Part shown: in pieces, positions 18,203 to 27,094 of the stretch
How positions within the stretch are numbered: position 1 is the first letter of the stretch
Layout of the letters: each line of letters begins with the position of its first letter
Assembly (NCBI RefSeq): GCF_963575615.1
Contig: NZ_CAUYTL010000001.1
Location: 186,001 to 250,000, forward strand
DNA length: 64,000 nt
Reading direction: 5' to 3'
DNA from: Listeria_A hofi
GTDB taxonomy: Bacteria; Bacillota; Bacilli; Lactobacillales; Listeriaceae
Program-made: the position numbers and the translations under genes
The notes under the pieces: generated by a model
What the model was told of the DNA's origin: nothing
Seen by the model: only the letters and a program-made list of their open reading frames with translations
Database searches by the model: none

Positions 18203-18231
18203 ATTATAGACTTTTCTAAGCCTTTTGTCAA
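18203..18231 (-). promoter_or_regulatory. Consensus sigma-A promoter of yceD-rpmF
   Basis: On the minus strand TTGACA (18231-18226), a 17-base spacer and TATAAT (18208-18203) form a perfect vegetative promoter 30 bases upstream of the yceD start codon. Confidence 0.9.
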
Positions 18232-18402
18232 TCCCTATTTCCTAACCGAACCATGTTCCCCAGCCCTTTTTTGTGGTATTCTGGAAGTAATCAAAAGGCG
18301 AACCTGTAAAAAGCTCTTTTTAAGCCTAACACAATCGAAGCACCAAATCCAAGTAGATTGATTTACGATTACTTGGCACTTTCAAAACATGGAGTTGATA
18401 AA

Positions 18403-19581
18403 ATGAAAGCAACTGGCATTATCGTAGAATATAATCCTTTTCACAATGGACATTTATTGCATTTACAAGAAGCACGAAAACGAACGCAGGCGGACGTTAT
18501 TATCGCTGTCATGAGTGGCTCTTTTCTACAGCGCGGCGAACCAGCGCTTCTACCAAAATGGGAACGAGCGCAGATGGCAATCGATGCTGGTGTTGATCTC
18601 ATTGTAGAACTCCCCTTTTCATTTGCCACACAACAAGCTGCTATTTTTGCCAATGGAGCGGTTGAAATATTAGATGCGCTAGGCATTCAATCCGTCTTTT
18701 TTGGTAGCGAGAATGGTGATGCACAAACCTTTAGTAAAGTAGCAAAATTAATAACGGAACAGAGCGTCCAGTTTAAAGCGATTATAAGGCGTTTTTTAGA
18801 CAATAAAACGAATAGTTACGCAACAGCTTGGCATGCCGCTATAAACGAACTAGCGCCCGATTTGACGCTTGATTTAGCACAACCAAATAATATTTTAGGA
18901 TTTCATTACACATTGGCTATTATTGAACAAAAAAAACAGATAGAAATCGCCACAATGCCTCGTCAAAGTGCAGCATATCATGAACAAACACCGACGCACC
19001 ACTCGATTGCAAGCGCGACCTCCATCCGATCAATGTTACTGGCAAACGATTGGAAATCTGTTCGGCAATATGTTCCTGATACAACACTAACTATTTTGCA
19101 AAAATATCGTGAAACACACTCCTTTATAACTTGGCAGGATTTTTGGCCACTTCTTAAATATCAGCTTGTTATTACGCCTGCCAAACAGCTTCAACATATA
19201 CGCGGCGTCTCAGAAGGAATCGAGAATCGGTTGCAACAAGCAGGACTTCACGCCACTAATTTTGACGAATTTTTAAAAAATGCCACAACAAAACGTTACA
19301 GTGACTCTCGCATTAAACGCACTTCTTTGCAGGTTTTAGCAAAACAGACATCCCCTACAGAAAACTATATACGACTATTAGGAATGTCTAAAGCAGGTCA
19401 GCAATACCTTCGCCAAATAAAAAAAGATATTACATTACCACTTATCAGCACTGCCTCAAAAGCAAATCCAGCATTGATTGATAACGACATTCGTGCAGCG
19501 AAATTATATTCTCTAGCACCAACGTTAGAAAATCAATTTTTGCGAGATTTTCATACACCGCCGTATAGAAAAAAGCCTTAA
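18403..19581 (+). CDS. tmcAL: TmcAL, tRNA(Met) cytidine acetate ligase
   Basis: TmcAL (YlbM) makes N4-acetylcytidine at the wobble base of elongator tRNA(Met) from acetate and ATP. The 392-residue protein has the nucleotidyltransferase-fold signature EYNPFHNGHLLHL near residues 9-21 (HxGH), GSFLQRGEPALLPKW near residue 47 and LPFSFATQQA near residue 80. I start it at the ATG at 18403 (MKATGIIVEY), eight bases after GGAG; the longer frame from 18358 has no family-like residues. It diverges from yceD and converges with ylbL. Confidence 0.92.
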   Translation: MKATGIIVEYNPFHNGHLLHLQEARKRTQADVIIAVMSGSFLQRGEPALLPKWERAQMAIDAGVDLIVELPFSFATQQAAIFANGAVEILDALGIQSVFFGSENGDAQTFSKVAKLITEQSVQFKAIIRRFLDNKTNSYATAWHAAINELAPDLTLDLAQPNNILGFHYTLAIIEQKKQIEIATMPRQSAAYHEQTPTHHSIASATSIRSMLLANDWKSVRQYVPDTTLTILQKYRETHSFITWQDFWPLLKYQLVITPAKQLQHIRGVSEGIENRLQQAGLHATNFDEFLKNATTKRYSDSRIKRTSLQVLAKQTSPTENYIRLLGMSKAGQQYLRQIKKDITLPLISTASKANPALIDNDIRAAKLYSLAPTLENQFLRDFHTPPYRKKP

Positions 19582-19601
19582 TCAACGCGATTAAGGCTTC
19601 A
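19571..19601. terminator. Terminator between tmcAL and ylbL
   Basis: AAGCCTTAATC (19573-19583) pairs with GATTAAGGCTT (19589-19599) around a 5-base loop. The stem includes the tmcAL stop region and the ylbL stop, and sits between the convergent genes. Confidence 0.8.
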
Positions 19602-20651
19602 TTTGTTTTCTTTCAATGTTTTCAAGTAATCCAACGCGTCTTGGAACGTCTTGACAGGAACTACTTTCATCTTAGAATCGATCGCTTTCGCCGTTTTAAT
19701 TGCATCTTCATAGTTACTAACAGCATTCGGTTGTGCTTTTTTCATCTCTGGTGTTATCGTATCGTCTGGTGCAAAGAAAATCTCGACATCATCACGATCT
19801 GCGGCTACAATCTTCTGAACAATACCACCGATTCGGCCGACATTGCCGTCAATATCAATCGTTCCTGTTCCTGCAATATTATGCCCTTTCGTCCAATCTG
19901 TTTTCCCAAAATGATTGTAGATTTCTAGCGTGAACATAAGTCCAGCAGATGGTCCACCAATTTTCTCAGAGTCAATTGTTATTTTCGGGTCCGTGACTAA
20001 TTTTTGGTCATCCACCAGTGAAATCCCGATTCCAGGCGTTCCCTTTTGATCAATATCAATAAGTTCCACTGATGCTTTTTCAGATTTATCTTGGTGTTTA
20101 TAGCTAACTTCGACCTTGTCCCCCACTTTTTTACTGCGTACATACTGGATAAATTCCGCACTCGATTCAAACGATTTCCCATCAATTGCTGTAATCAAAT
20201 CGCCTGCTTCAAGCACCTTTGCTGCCGGTGCATCAGGCATCACGCTGAGCACATATACACCGCGATATTCAATTTTCACTGATTGTCCTGCCGCTTTATA
20301 CGCAACTTGGATAGCATTATTTTTGGATTGATTCATAAGTGACAACTGACGCACATTATACTCTTCATCCGTTTCATTTTCCCCGCGCACATCTGATTCT
20401 TTCTCAATTTCCTGATACGGCAACACTTTTGCTGCTAAATACGAATAAATATTAGCTTGCCCCATTGCAATCGTTACTAACCGAAAAACACCTTCACTAT
20501 TACTTGGATGTCCTTCAACCGTCACCAGCGTGCTAAGCTTATCTGCGCTTCCTGGTCGTGTCACATAATACGGTAGTGGTACAAAAAATGCCACAACCAA
20601 AGCCAAAACAACCAGACCAGCTAAAAGTTTTTTCCAATTCTTTTTAATCAT
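19599..20651 (-). CDS. ylbL: YlbL-type PDZ/Lon-like membrane serine protease
   Basis: This 350-residue protein has an N-terminal membrane anchor (residues 8-28), a PDZ domain at about residues 125-200 (GVYVLSVMPDAPAAKVLEAGD, split over the carboxylate loop) and a C-terminal Lon-type S16 protease domain. The catalytic serine lies in GGPSAGLMFTLEIY near residue 235 and the lysine in GGIVQKIVAAD near residue 280. In Bacillus YlbL degrades the SOS division inhibitor YneA; in streptococci SepM processes a signal peptide. The ATG has AGGAGA six bases upstream. It overlaps coaD by eight bases. Confidence 0.9.
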   Translation of the reverse strand: MIKKNWKKLLAGLVVLALVVAFFVPLPYYVTRPGSADKLSTLVTVEGHPSNSEGVFRLVTIAMGQANIYSYLAAKVLPYQEIEKESDVRGENETDEEYNVRQLSLMNQSKNNAIQVAYKAAGQSVKIEYRGVYVLSVMPDAPAAKVLEAGDLITAIDGKSFESSAEFIQYVRSKKVGDKVEVSYKHQDKSEKASVELIDIDQKGTPGIGISLVDDQKLVTDPKITIDSEKIGGPSAGLMFTLEIYNHFGKTDWTKGHNIAGTGTIDIDGNVGRIGGIVQKIVAADRDDVEIFFAPDDTITPEMKKAQPNAVSNYEDAIKTAKAIDSKMKVVPVKTFQDALDYLKTLKENK

Positions 20652-21144
20652 CTTGTTTCTCCTGTACCTCTAATTTATTTAGCAACGCTTGATGCACAAT
20701 CGGCGGCACCAATTCAGCAATATTGCCATTATACCGTGCAACTTCTTTCACAATACTTGAGCTCAAAAATGAATACTGCGAACTTGTCATAATAAAGAAG
20801 GTCTCAATATGGTCATCTAACACCCGGTTCATCGACGTAATTTGCATCTCGTATTCAAAGTCACTAACTGCTCGTAGTCCACGCACAATAACGCTGGCCT
20901 CTTTCTCTTTTGCATAGTCCACAAGCAAGCCTGAAGCACTTTCTATATGTACATTCGGCAAATGCTTCGTCACCTGCTCCATCAGAAAGATTCGTTCTGC
21001 TACATCGAACAATGACTTCTTTGACGAATTATTCAAAATAGCTACATACAGTACATCGAAAACCTTTGCCGCTCGTGTAATAATATCCAGATGACCGTTC
21101 GTAATTGGATCAAAACTGCCCGGGCACACCGCTACTTTACTCAT
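20644..21144 (-). CDS. coaD: Phosphopantetheine adenylyltransferase
   Basis: CoaD adenylates 4'-phosphopantetheine to dephospho-CoA, the penultimate step of CoA synthesis. The 166-residue protein starts MSKVAVCPGSFDPITNGHLD, containing the TxGH nucleotidyltransferase motif (TNGH). VRGLRAVSDFEYEMQ near residue 91 and SSSIVKEVARYNG near residue 130 are family-typical. I start it at the ATG at 21144 with AAGGAAG upstream. It overlaps the rsmD end by eight bases and the ylbL start by eight, so the three genes form one unit. Confidence 0.96.
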   Translation of the reverse strand: MSKVAVCPGSFDPITNGHLDIITRAAKVFDVLYVAILNNSSKKSLFDVAERIFLMEQVTKHLPNVHIESASGLLVDYAKEKEASVIVRGLRAVSDFEYEMQITSMNRVLDDHIETFFIMTSSQYSFLSSSIVKEVARYNGNIAELVPPIVHQALLNKLEVQEKQDD

Positions 21145-21709
21145 TTTCTGCCACTTCCTTTTCATATTCGAAAATCGAGAGCACTGTAATACCGTAGCGC
21201 TCTTCCCGAATTTTTGTAAACTCAGCAACAACATCGGGTAACACAGCATCTGCATCGTGCTCACAAATCACAAGGGCGCCATCTGCCACCAACTTATGCT
21301 CAGACAACGACATCATTAATTGCTCCAACTGTTGTTTCTTATAAGGTGGGTCCAAAAATATCAAATCAAAAAACCATTCATTCTTAGCCAAAACTTTCAA
21401 CGCACGTTTCGCTTCGTTTCTAAAAATATGCGCTTGCTTCTCCAAGTGACAGGCCGACACATTCAAATGCACCGTCTTAATAGCAGCCTGCGCCTGATCA
21501 ATAAACACACACTCACTCGCTCCACGGCTAAGCGCTTCGATGCCAAGTCCACCACTACCTGCAAACAAATCTAAGACCTTTTCTCCATCAAAAAAAGGCC
21601 CAATAATCGAAAACAACGACTCTTTAATTTTGTCCGTCGTCGGTCTCGTATTCGTCCCCGGAACCGCCTTCAAATGATGACCTTTACGTTCTCCTGCAAT
21701 AACCCTCAT
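21137..21709 (-). CDS. rsmD: RsmD, 16S rRNA m2G966 methyltransferase
   Basis: RsmD methylates N2 of G966 in 16S rRNA. The 190-residue protein begins MRVIAGERKGHHLKAVPG and shows RPTTDKIKESLFSI, the SAM-binding DLFAGSGGLGIEALSRGA near residue 50, and the catalytic LDPPY near residue 120. The ATG at 21709 has GGAGGT four bases upstream, which is tight but better than the ATG at 21721 that lies on the ribosome site. It overlaps coaD, as in other Firmicutes. Confidence 0.94.
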   Translation of the reverse strand: MRVIAGERKGHHLKAVPGTNTRPTTDKIKESLFSIIGPFFDGEKVLDLFAGSGGLGIEALSRGASECVFIDQAQAAIKTVHLNVSACHLEKQAHIFRNEAKRALKVLAKNEWFFDLIFLDPPYKKQQLEQLMMSLSEHKLVADGALVICEHDADAVLPDVVAEFTKIREERYGITVLSIFEYEKEVAENE

Positions 21710-21840
21710 ATGTACCTCCAAAAATAGAAAGCGACATAACTCAATCTCTAAAACCTGAGAAATCGAATCATGCCACTAAATTTAAATATCATCTAAACAA
21801 TTCGAGCACTTTCGCCGATTTATCTTGTCTAAAATCTAGC

Positions 21841-22122
21841 TTAAATACTGATTTGCACATCATCCATACGGTCACGAAACTTCATATCTTTCTTTGATTC
21901 ATATTCGGTGTTTAAAAACGGCCGATACGAAATTTCGATACGCTTCACATAATGGAAACGCGATAACTTAGCCGAAATTTCTTCCACATCTACCATATCG
22001 CAATATAACACCGCATACTTTAGTTTTCTAGAAACGTAATGCACATTTCCAAAACGCTTTAAAGAACGTACTTGCTTCAAATGATTCATCCAAATAATAA
22101 TGGATTGACGTTCATTCTCCAT
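21841..22122 (-). CDS. ylbG: YlbG family protein (DUF2129)
   Basis: This 93-residue cytoplasmic protein matches YlbG/DUF2129 of Bacillales: RQSIIIWMNHLKQVRSLKRFGN at the start and HYVSRKLKYAVLYCDM in the middle. Its function is unknown. GAGGGGGGAAG precedes the ATG. It lies 15 bp downstream of ylbF in the same direction, the common ylbF-ylbG pairing, and 130 bp upstream of rsmD. Confidence 0.87.
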   Translation of the reverse strand: MENERQSIIIWMNHLKQVRSLKRFGNVHYVSRKLKYAVLYCDMVDVEEISAKLSRFHYVKRIEISYRPFLNTEYESKKDMKFRDRMDDVQISI

Positions 22123-22137
22123 TGCCTTCCCCCCTCT

Positions 22138-22587
22138 TTAAGCTGAGCAGCCACAACCGCCGCCTGATCCACACCCTCCTGTAGAACAAGAAGATTTCGT
22201 TTCAAAAAACGGATTTCCAGTTGGGACTTTAATATTTTCTGAGACAGCATCTGCCAAAATCAAACTTATTTCGTCAAGCAAGCTCTGTAAATCCATCTCC
22301 GCTTGCCGGAATGCCGCAACATGTTCATCCATATCGACATCACGTTTATACTGACGAGCCAAACGATTCACTTCTTTATAATCTGGATGATAGCGACCAA
22401 AACGTTGCACTTCATCGTATTGTTCCTTTATCTTTGCCAAGCGCTTAATACGCTGTTGTGTTGGTAAACTTGTCTCCATTTGGTGTGCACATTCACGATA
22501 ACGATCTGCTTCTGCTGACACCAAAACCATCGATGCAAGGTCATCTGACATATCTAGCAATGCCAGAGTTTCCATTGTAGCAAGCAT
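22138..22587 (-). CDS. ylbF: YlbF, subunit of the Y-complex
   Basis: YlbF with RicA and RicT forms the Y-complex, which in Bacillus subtilis carries [4Fe-4S] clusters and helps RNase Y process mRNAs. The 149-residue protein is mostly helical and ends in a cysteine- and glycine-rich tail with four cysteines in the last 17 residues, fitting cluster binding. I start it at the ATG at 22587 (MLATMETLALLDM), seven bases after GAGGG; the frame from 22629 lacks a ribosome site. It is followed by ylbG and preceded by a CAP-domain gene. Confidence 0.88.
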   Translation of the reverse strand: MLATMETLALLDMSDDLASMVLVSAEADRYRECAHQMETSLPTQQRIKRLAKIKEQYDEVQRFGRYHPDYKEVNRLARQYKRDVDMDEHVAAFRQAEMDLQSLLDEISLILADAVSENIKVPTGNPFFETKSSCSTGGCGSGGGCGCSA

Positions 22588-22655
22588 GTTGCCACCCTCT
22601 TTCCATCGTAAATCAATTACAAGCTTCATTATAACACGATTCGTCAGAAAACGCC

Positions 22656-23708
22656 TTACTTTTGCAAGAAGTTCTGCGTATAAAATTTCCGATAAGTTCC
22701 AGCTCCTATATCCGTAAAGCTGTTATCAAATAGATTTTTGCGGTGCCCTGCTGAATTCAACCAGCCCTCTACAGCTGCAGGCCCATCCAAATAATTAGAA
22801 GCAATATTTTCCGCCGCCTTCATGTAATCAATATTCGCTCGGTTCATTCGATCAGCAAGCGTCCCATATGTTGGCGAGTCATGATCGAAATATTTATTCT
22901 CATACATATCCACACTGTGGCCATATGCTACTTGCGCCACGTCTTCGTTCCAATTTAGTTTTCCTTTGCCGTACCGTTCACGGAAAATATTTGAAATATC
23001 AAAAACCTGCTGGTCAGAAGCTTTATCCACCTTATCCCATTGCGCATCCGTCACTGTATCCTTAAAAATATCGCCTTGATACGTCATCTCATACGGATGC
23101 ATTTTTATGAGCGATAGCTTATTAAAATATCGAACACTGATTACCTTGGACTCAAACTTATCAAAATTAACCTGCGCATAAACACCATTCCCCAAACTTA
23201 TAAGCGGTCGGATATTCAACTCATCCTCAGACAATTCAAATCGATAATAATTATCTTCATAATTAAATGTTATCTCTGACTGTAATTTCATATTCAAAAA
23301 AACTTTCTCCGTGGGCATATCAATCTCAAACGGCTTCAGTGGCAACTTGTCTCCTAGTGCATAAATCGTCTGCACCTTCTTATTCATCACGCCGACTTGC
23401 ATATATTGACTATCCGTTTGATGAAAAATATAGTTCTGATAACTGTAAAGTGAAGTATCCACTCGTTTAGGATCTCCATATTCTTTAATAAGTAAATCCA
23501 CATCTTTATTGATATAAGCCGCAAGACTCGCCTGCGTTTCTGCTTTTGGGCCACTCTCATTCGTTTTGTTCTTATCTACATTTCCTTGTTGCACTGCCTT
23601 ATCATCGACAGAATTCACGTCTGTAGGCGTTTCAAAAAATAAATCCGTATAGTACCCCACAAAGAGGCACACTACTACTACACATATTGTTCTTAAAATA
23701 AATCGCAT
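22656..23708 (-). CDS. Membrane-anchored CAP-domain protein (YlbC-like)
   Basis: The 350-residue protein has an N-terminal membrane segment (about residues 3-22), a linker, a CAP-associated N-terminal domain (about 65-200) and a C-terminal SCP/CAP domain (about 225-345) with FRERYGKGKLNWNEDVAQVA, HSVDMYENKYFDHDSP and AGHRKNLFDNSFTDIGAG. The histidines and glutamates of the CAP pocket are present (YGHS, FDHDSP, AENIAS). The extracellular role of such proteins is unclear. The start could be the GTG at 23720, but GGAGGA touches it, so the ATG at 23708 is preferred. It is the Bacillus YlbC type by position next to ylbF. Confidence 0.82.
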   Translation of the reverse strand: MRFILRTICVVVVCLFVGYYTDLFFETPTDVNSVDDKAVQQGNVDKNKTNESGPKAETQASLAAYINKDVDLLIKEYGDPKRVDTSLYSYQNYIFHQTDSQYMQVGVMNKKVQTIYALGDKLPLKPFEIDMPTEKVFLNMKLQSEITFNYEDNYYRFELSEDELNIRPLISLGNGVYAQVNFDKFESKVISVRYFNKLSLIKMHPYEMTYQGDIFKDTVTDAQWDKVDKASDQQVFDISNIFRERYGKGKLNWNEDVAQVAYGHSVDMYENKYFDHDSPTYGTLADRMNRANIDYMKAAENIASNYLDGPAAVEGWLNSAGHRKNLFDNSFTDIGAGTYRKFYTQNFLQK

Positions 23709-23798
23709 AAACTTCTGCACTCCTCCATGCTACTGCCTCTATTGTATCGGCTTTTCCTCAAAATTACTAGTAAGAAAATCTATATTTTTTCATAAATA

Positions 23799-23822
23799 AA
23801 GCCTGACTTTGCAGCCAGGCTT
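23799..23822. terminator. Terminator downstream of ctaB
   Basis: AAGCCTG (23799-23805) pairs with CAGGCTT (23816-23822); T-rich sequence follows on both strands. It separates ctaB from the CAP-protein gene. Confidence 0.75.
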
Positions 23823-23829
23823 CTCTTTT

Positions 23830-24738
23830 TTATAAAAATACACCGATAACAACCATCGATACGAACAGAATTGTCATGTAATTAATCGAGTACACAAAGC
23901 TAATGCGCGCCCACTTCATGCTATCTTCCATTTTAAAACCGTATAGGCACAATGCCAACCAAATAACATTCAAAACAGTTGCTAAAATCACATAAACGAT
24001 TCCTAACTCCCACATAAAGAATGGCAAAATAGTCAGTAATACGACCCAGAAAAGCGTACTCCATTTCGTCCGCTCAATCCCTTTAACAACTGGTAACATA
24101 GGAATTCCAGCAGCTGCATACTCCTCTTTCCGCTTAATCGCAATCGCATAAAAATGCGGAGGCTGCCAACAAAACATCACTAGGAATAGCATAATTGGCA
24201 CGGCACTAAAAGTTGGCTCCACTGCAAACCATCCAATAAGTGGAGGCACAGCACCAGAAAAACTCCCGATTACCGTATTGCTAACTAGCTTCCGTTTCGC
24301 CCACATGGAATATACAACCACATACAAGAAAATACCAATTAACCCGATAACTCCCGCTTGCCATGTTGTCATAAACAGCAACGCTTCACCGATAACGCCA
24401 AGCAACGCGGCAACAAGAAGCGCACGTTTCCCAGAAATTTTGCCCGTCATTGTTGGACGGTTTTTCGTCCGTTCCATAATCCCATCGATATCGCGATCAA
24501 TGACATTATTAAAAGCCCCAGACGCAGCAACAACCATTCCTGACCCCAAAATAGTAAAAATAAGAATATCGAGATTCTGTATGAAAGAAACCCCTGTTAA
24601 CTGAAATGCCAGCCACATACCTGTAAAAGCCGTAATCGTGTTGGAATTAACAATCCCAATCTTAACCAATTCCGTAAAATCTTTTACAGTGAACTTCGTA
24701 GCAGCATCGATTTTTGCCGTCTTCTCCATTTGATTCAC
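23830..24738 (-). CDS. ctaB: Protohaem IX farnesyltransferase
   Basis: CtaB attaches a farnesyl chain to haem B, giving haem O, in the membrane. The 302-residue protein has about nine membrane helices and the UbiA-family aspartate motifs NNVIDRDIDGIMERTKNRP near residues 76-94 and the second YAIAIKRKEEYAAAGIPM near residue 195. The GTG at 24738 has GGGGGA seven bases upstream; an ATG at 24729 is an alternative. It diverges from ctaA, the next enzyme, across 322 bp. The end is a hairpin terminator. Confidence 0.95.
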   Translation of the reverse strand: MNQMEKTAKIDAATKFTVKDFTELVKIGIVNSNTITAFTGMWLAFQLTGVSFIQNLDILIFTILGSGMVVAASGAFNNVIDRDIDGIMERTKNRPTMTGKISGKRALLVAALLGVIGEALLFMTTWQAGVIGLIGIFLYVVVYSMWAKRKLVSNTVIGSFSGAVPPLIGWFAVEPTFSAVPIMLFLVMFCWQPPHFYAIAIKRKEEYAAAGIPMLPVVKGIERTKWSTLFWVVLLTILPFFMWELGIVYVILATVLNVIWLALCLYGFKMEDSMKWARISFVYSINYMTILFVSMVVIGVFL

Positions 24739-25060
24739 TTTTTTTCCCCCTTAACTTCTGTTGCGCTTTACACATTTTTCACATAGGTAATCCTAGTTAC
24801 TTTGCTTGTTTGTTCACAATATCATTATGAACCTCATCCTAATCATTATCGGAAATAATCACCCTTTTTGTCAAGCCTTTGGACTTCATTTGAGCAAGAA
24901 GAACTGCATCTATATCTTTTGGTTCTCCTCAACATTTCACAAGCCGTGCTCTTTACTTACCATAAAAAACAAGTTAGAATGGAATAGTATATAGCGTGCA
25001 AGTAAGTTTTTGTATGCTCACTTTTGAATTAATACATATTGAGAGGGGAAACCATAAAAA
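24739..25060. other. Divergent promoter region of ctaB and ctaA
   Basis: 322 bp without a gene. On the minus strand TTGTGA-18-TAGGAT is a possible ctaB promoter; on the plus strand TTACTT-16-TAGAAT is a possible ctaA promoter. Both are weak, so an activator (ResD in Bacillus) may help, but I could not identify a site with confidence. Short frames here have no ribosome sites. Confidence 0.4.
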
Positions 25061-25978
25061 ATGAAAACTTTTCTAAAAGTCTGGTCCGTCCTAACAATTC
25101 TTTGCATGACTTTTGTTGTGTTTGGCGGTGCGTTAGTAACGAAGACCGGTTCGGCAGACGGTTGCGGGAACACTTGGCCACTCTGTAACGGGCAATTCGT
25201 TCGCCTGACTGACATCACACCCGAAAAAATCATCGAAGTTATGCATCGACTCACAACAGGGATTAGCTCAATTTTTGTCATTGTTCTTGCCATTTTAGCA
25301 TGGATTTATATTAAAGATCGTCGTGAAACGAAACCACTAGCTATTATTGCTGTTGCTTTCCTAATTCTGCAAGCTTTCATGGGTGCCGCCGCCGTTATTT
25401 GGGGACAAAACCCCTACATCATGGCGTTACACTTTGGTATTTCAATCATCTGTTACGCTGCTATCGTCCTGCTTTGCTTGCTCATTTTTGAAGTAGATAA
25501 CAAGTTCGATGCCCGCAATATGGTTATTGGTACAAAGCTGAAAGTAAATATATACCTGTTAACTATTTACACATACATCTCGGTCTATACGGGAGCGCTC
25601 GTTCGCCATGAAAAAGCAAGTCTCGCCGTTCCAGCTTGGCCATTTGAAAACGGGAAGTTTGTTATGCCGGATAGCGTACAAGATTACGTTCAATATTTGC
25701 ATCGTCTAGCAGCCCTTATTCTTGTCGTTTGGATTCTCTACGTTACTTGGATTGTTTTCCGCGAATACAGTCATTATCGCGTTTTAAAATACGCGATGGT
25801 TCTGGAAATCATATTCGTCGTAGCCCAAGCATTCACTGGAATTATGTCTGTTGTAACAAATGTGAACCTCTATGTCGCGTTAGCACACAGCTTGATTATC
25901 ACGATGATGTTCGCCCTAATGACTTATCTGTGCCTACTTGCAAGCCGCAGTAAACAAAATCGATTACGTATTAGGTAA
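25061..25978 (+). CDS. ctaA: Haem A synthase
   Basis: CtaA oxidises haem O to haem A for aa3-type oxidases. The 305-residue membrane protein has eight helices in two similar halves. The first loop carries the cysteine pair Cys35/Cys42 (GCGNTWPLC), then EVMHRLTTG with the Glu and haem-ligand His (Glu59/His62), a second His in MALHFG, and the C-terminal haem histidines in QYLHRLAA and VALAHSL. The loop equivalent in the second half, VRHEKASLAVPAWP, lacks the second cysteine pair found in Bacillus CtaA. GAGAGGGG precedes the ATG. It diverges from ctaB. Confidence 0.94.
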   Translation: MKTFLKVWSVLTILCMTFVVFGGALVTKTGSADGCGNTWPLCNGQFVRLTDITPEKIIEVMHRLTTGISSIFVIVLAILAWIYIKDRRETKPLAIIAVAFLILQAFMGAAAVIWGQNPYIMALHFGISIICYAAIVLLCLLIFEVDNKFDARNMVIGTKLKVNIYLLTIYTYISVYTGALVRHEKASLAVPAWPFENGKFVMPDSVQDYVQYLHRLAALILVVWILYVTWIVFREYSHYRVLKYAMVLEIIFVVAQAFTGIMSVVTNVNLYVALAHSLIITMMFALMTYLCLLASRSKQNRLRIR

Positions 25979-26021
25979 CATGAAAAACGAGGTCATGACA
26001 AAACTCATTTTCATGCACAAT

Positions 26022-26066
26022 AAGCAAGATTCAATCCTTGTTTTCGAGTAGGATTGAATCTTGCTT
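26022..26066. terminator. 17-bp hairpin downstream of ctaA
   Basis: A perfect 17-base inverted repeat (AAGCAAGATTCAATCCT at 26022-26038 with its complement at 26050-26066) around an 11-base loop. No long T tract follows, so it may terminate weakly or protect the ctaA mRNA end. Confidence 0.65.
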
Positions 26067-26070
26067 GACA

Positions 26071-26255
26071 CAAATCGAGCGAAAGCGTTTGTATTCAGAG
26101 GATTTGGTGGAAGCCTGAGAGCTGCGTGTACGACTGTACATGATGACTGAAAGCAGGGAGAGGGTATTTTCCTCGACCATGCAAGAAGTTAAGCGTAGCA
26201 GTATCGGAAGTCCGCCAAATCCCCTGAATGCGAGCGCTTGTCGCCGATTTATTTG
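26071..26255 (+). repeat. Large palindromic element, copy 1
   Basis: Imperfect arms of about 40 bases (26071-26111 with 26212-26255) enclose a 100-base centre. The arms differ mainly by changes that stay paired as G-U in plus-strand RNA. The centre contains TGTACGACTGTACATGA at 26127-26143, itself a small hairpin. A related element lies at 49828-49948. Together with the adjoining hairpin it fills the 344-bp gap between ctaA and the K+ channel gene. Confidence 0.75.
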
Positions 26256-26322
26256 GGTTATGCCCCAGACCCGTTTTATGGTAAAATGGGGGTAATATAT
26301 CGTTCAGAAAGTAGGAAACCGG

Positions 26323-27045
26323 TTGAAAATCCCGCGCCGCACGCTTTATTATGAATTGTTCATGCTCTTTTTAGTCCTGCTCTCCGTCCTAACCATTCCA
26401 ATACATACGCAAGCTGTTACCATTCTTAACACCATCATTTGGGTGGTTTTTACAGTCGATTATTTCGCGCGATTGATTCAAGCAGAGGATAAGAAAACAT
26501 ACATCAAGACACATTTCTTCCAACTCATTGCAATTATACCGCTGTACAATTTATTCCGTCTTGCTCGTCTCGTTAGCCTATTTCGCATACTCCAACTTAC
26601 CGCTATCGGTAGACGCTATCTTGTTCCGCTGTATAGTTTCTTACGTACCAATGGTTTCAACAGGGTGATTAATACGTTTGTCATTCTCGTTATTGTGATC
26701 CCAATTCCCCTGATTTGGGCAGAACCGAGCATCAAAAATTATCCTGACGCCATTTGGTTCTCTATCGTTACTACAACAACAGTAGGTTATGGAGACATCG
26801 TTCCAGTAACAGGAGTCGGCCGTTTTCTGGCCATCCTGCTTATGCTATTTGGAATTGGCTTTATCGGAGCATTGACCTCCACCATTCGCAGTTTTATTAC
26901 AAACAATCGAAAAAAGCTCAGTAGCTCCGAAAAAATCACAAAAATTACGCGAAGTATCGAACAAGTAGGAACTTTATCGGAAGCAGAAATCAACATAATC
27001 CAAACCTTTCTGAACAGCAAAAAAAACGAGGAAAAGGTTCCATAA
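26323..27045 (+). CDS. Voltage-gated-type potassium channel
   Basis: The 240-residue protein has six membrane segments with the pore loop and K+ selectivity filter TTTTVGYGDIVPVTG at about residues 149-163, between the last two helices. An arginine-containing S4-like segment (FRLARLVSLFRILQLTAIGRR) lies near residues 86-106, so it may be voltage-sensing. The C-terminus is short and helical, without an RCK domain. The start is a TTG at 26323, with AGGAAA a few bases upstream; no better start is available in frame. It is transcribed alone. Confidence 0.9.
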   Translation: MKIPRRTLYYELFMLFLVLLSVLTIPIHTQAVTILNTIIWVVFTVDYFARLIQAEDKKTYIKTHFFQLIAIIPLYNLFRLARLVSLFRILQLTAIGRRYLVPLYSFLRTNGFNRVINTFVILVIVIPIPLIWAEPSIKNYPDAIWFSIVTTTTVGYGDIVPVTGVGRFLAILLMLFGIGFIGALTSTIRSFITNNRKKLSSSEKITKITRSIEQVGTLSEAEINIIQTFLNSKKNEEKVP

Positions 27046-27094
27046 AAAAAGTGTTTGCGCCTCATTCGAAAGATGAAACGCAAACACTTTTTTA
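27044..27094. terminator. Bidirectional terminator
   Basis: AAAAAAAGTGTTTGCG pairs with CGCAAACACTTTTTT, with an inner TCAT/ATGA stem. It separates the convergent channel gene and the VOC protein gene. Confidence 0.92.
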
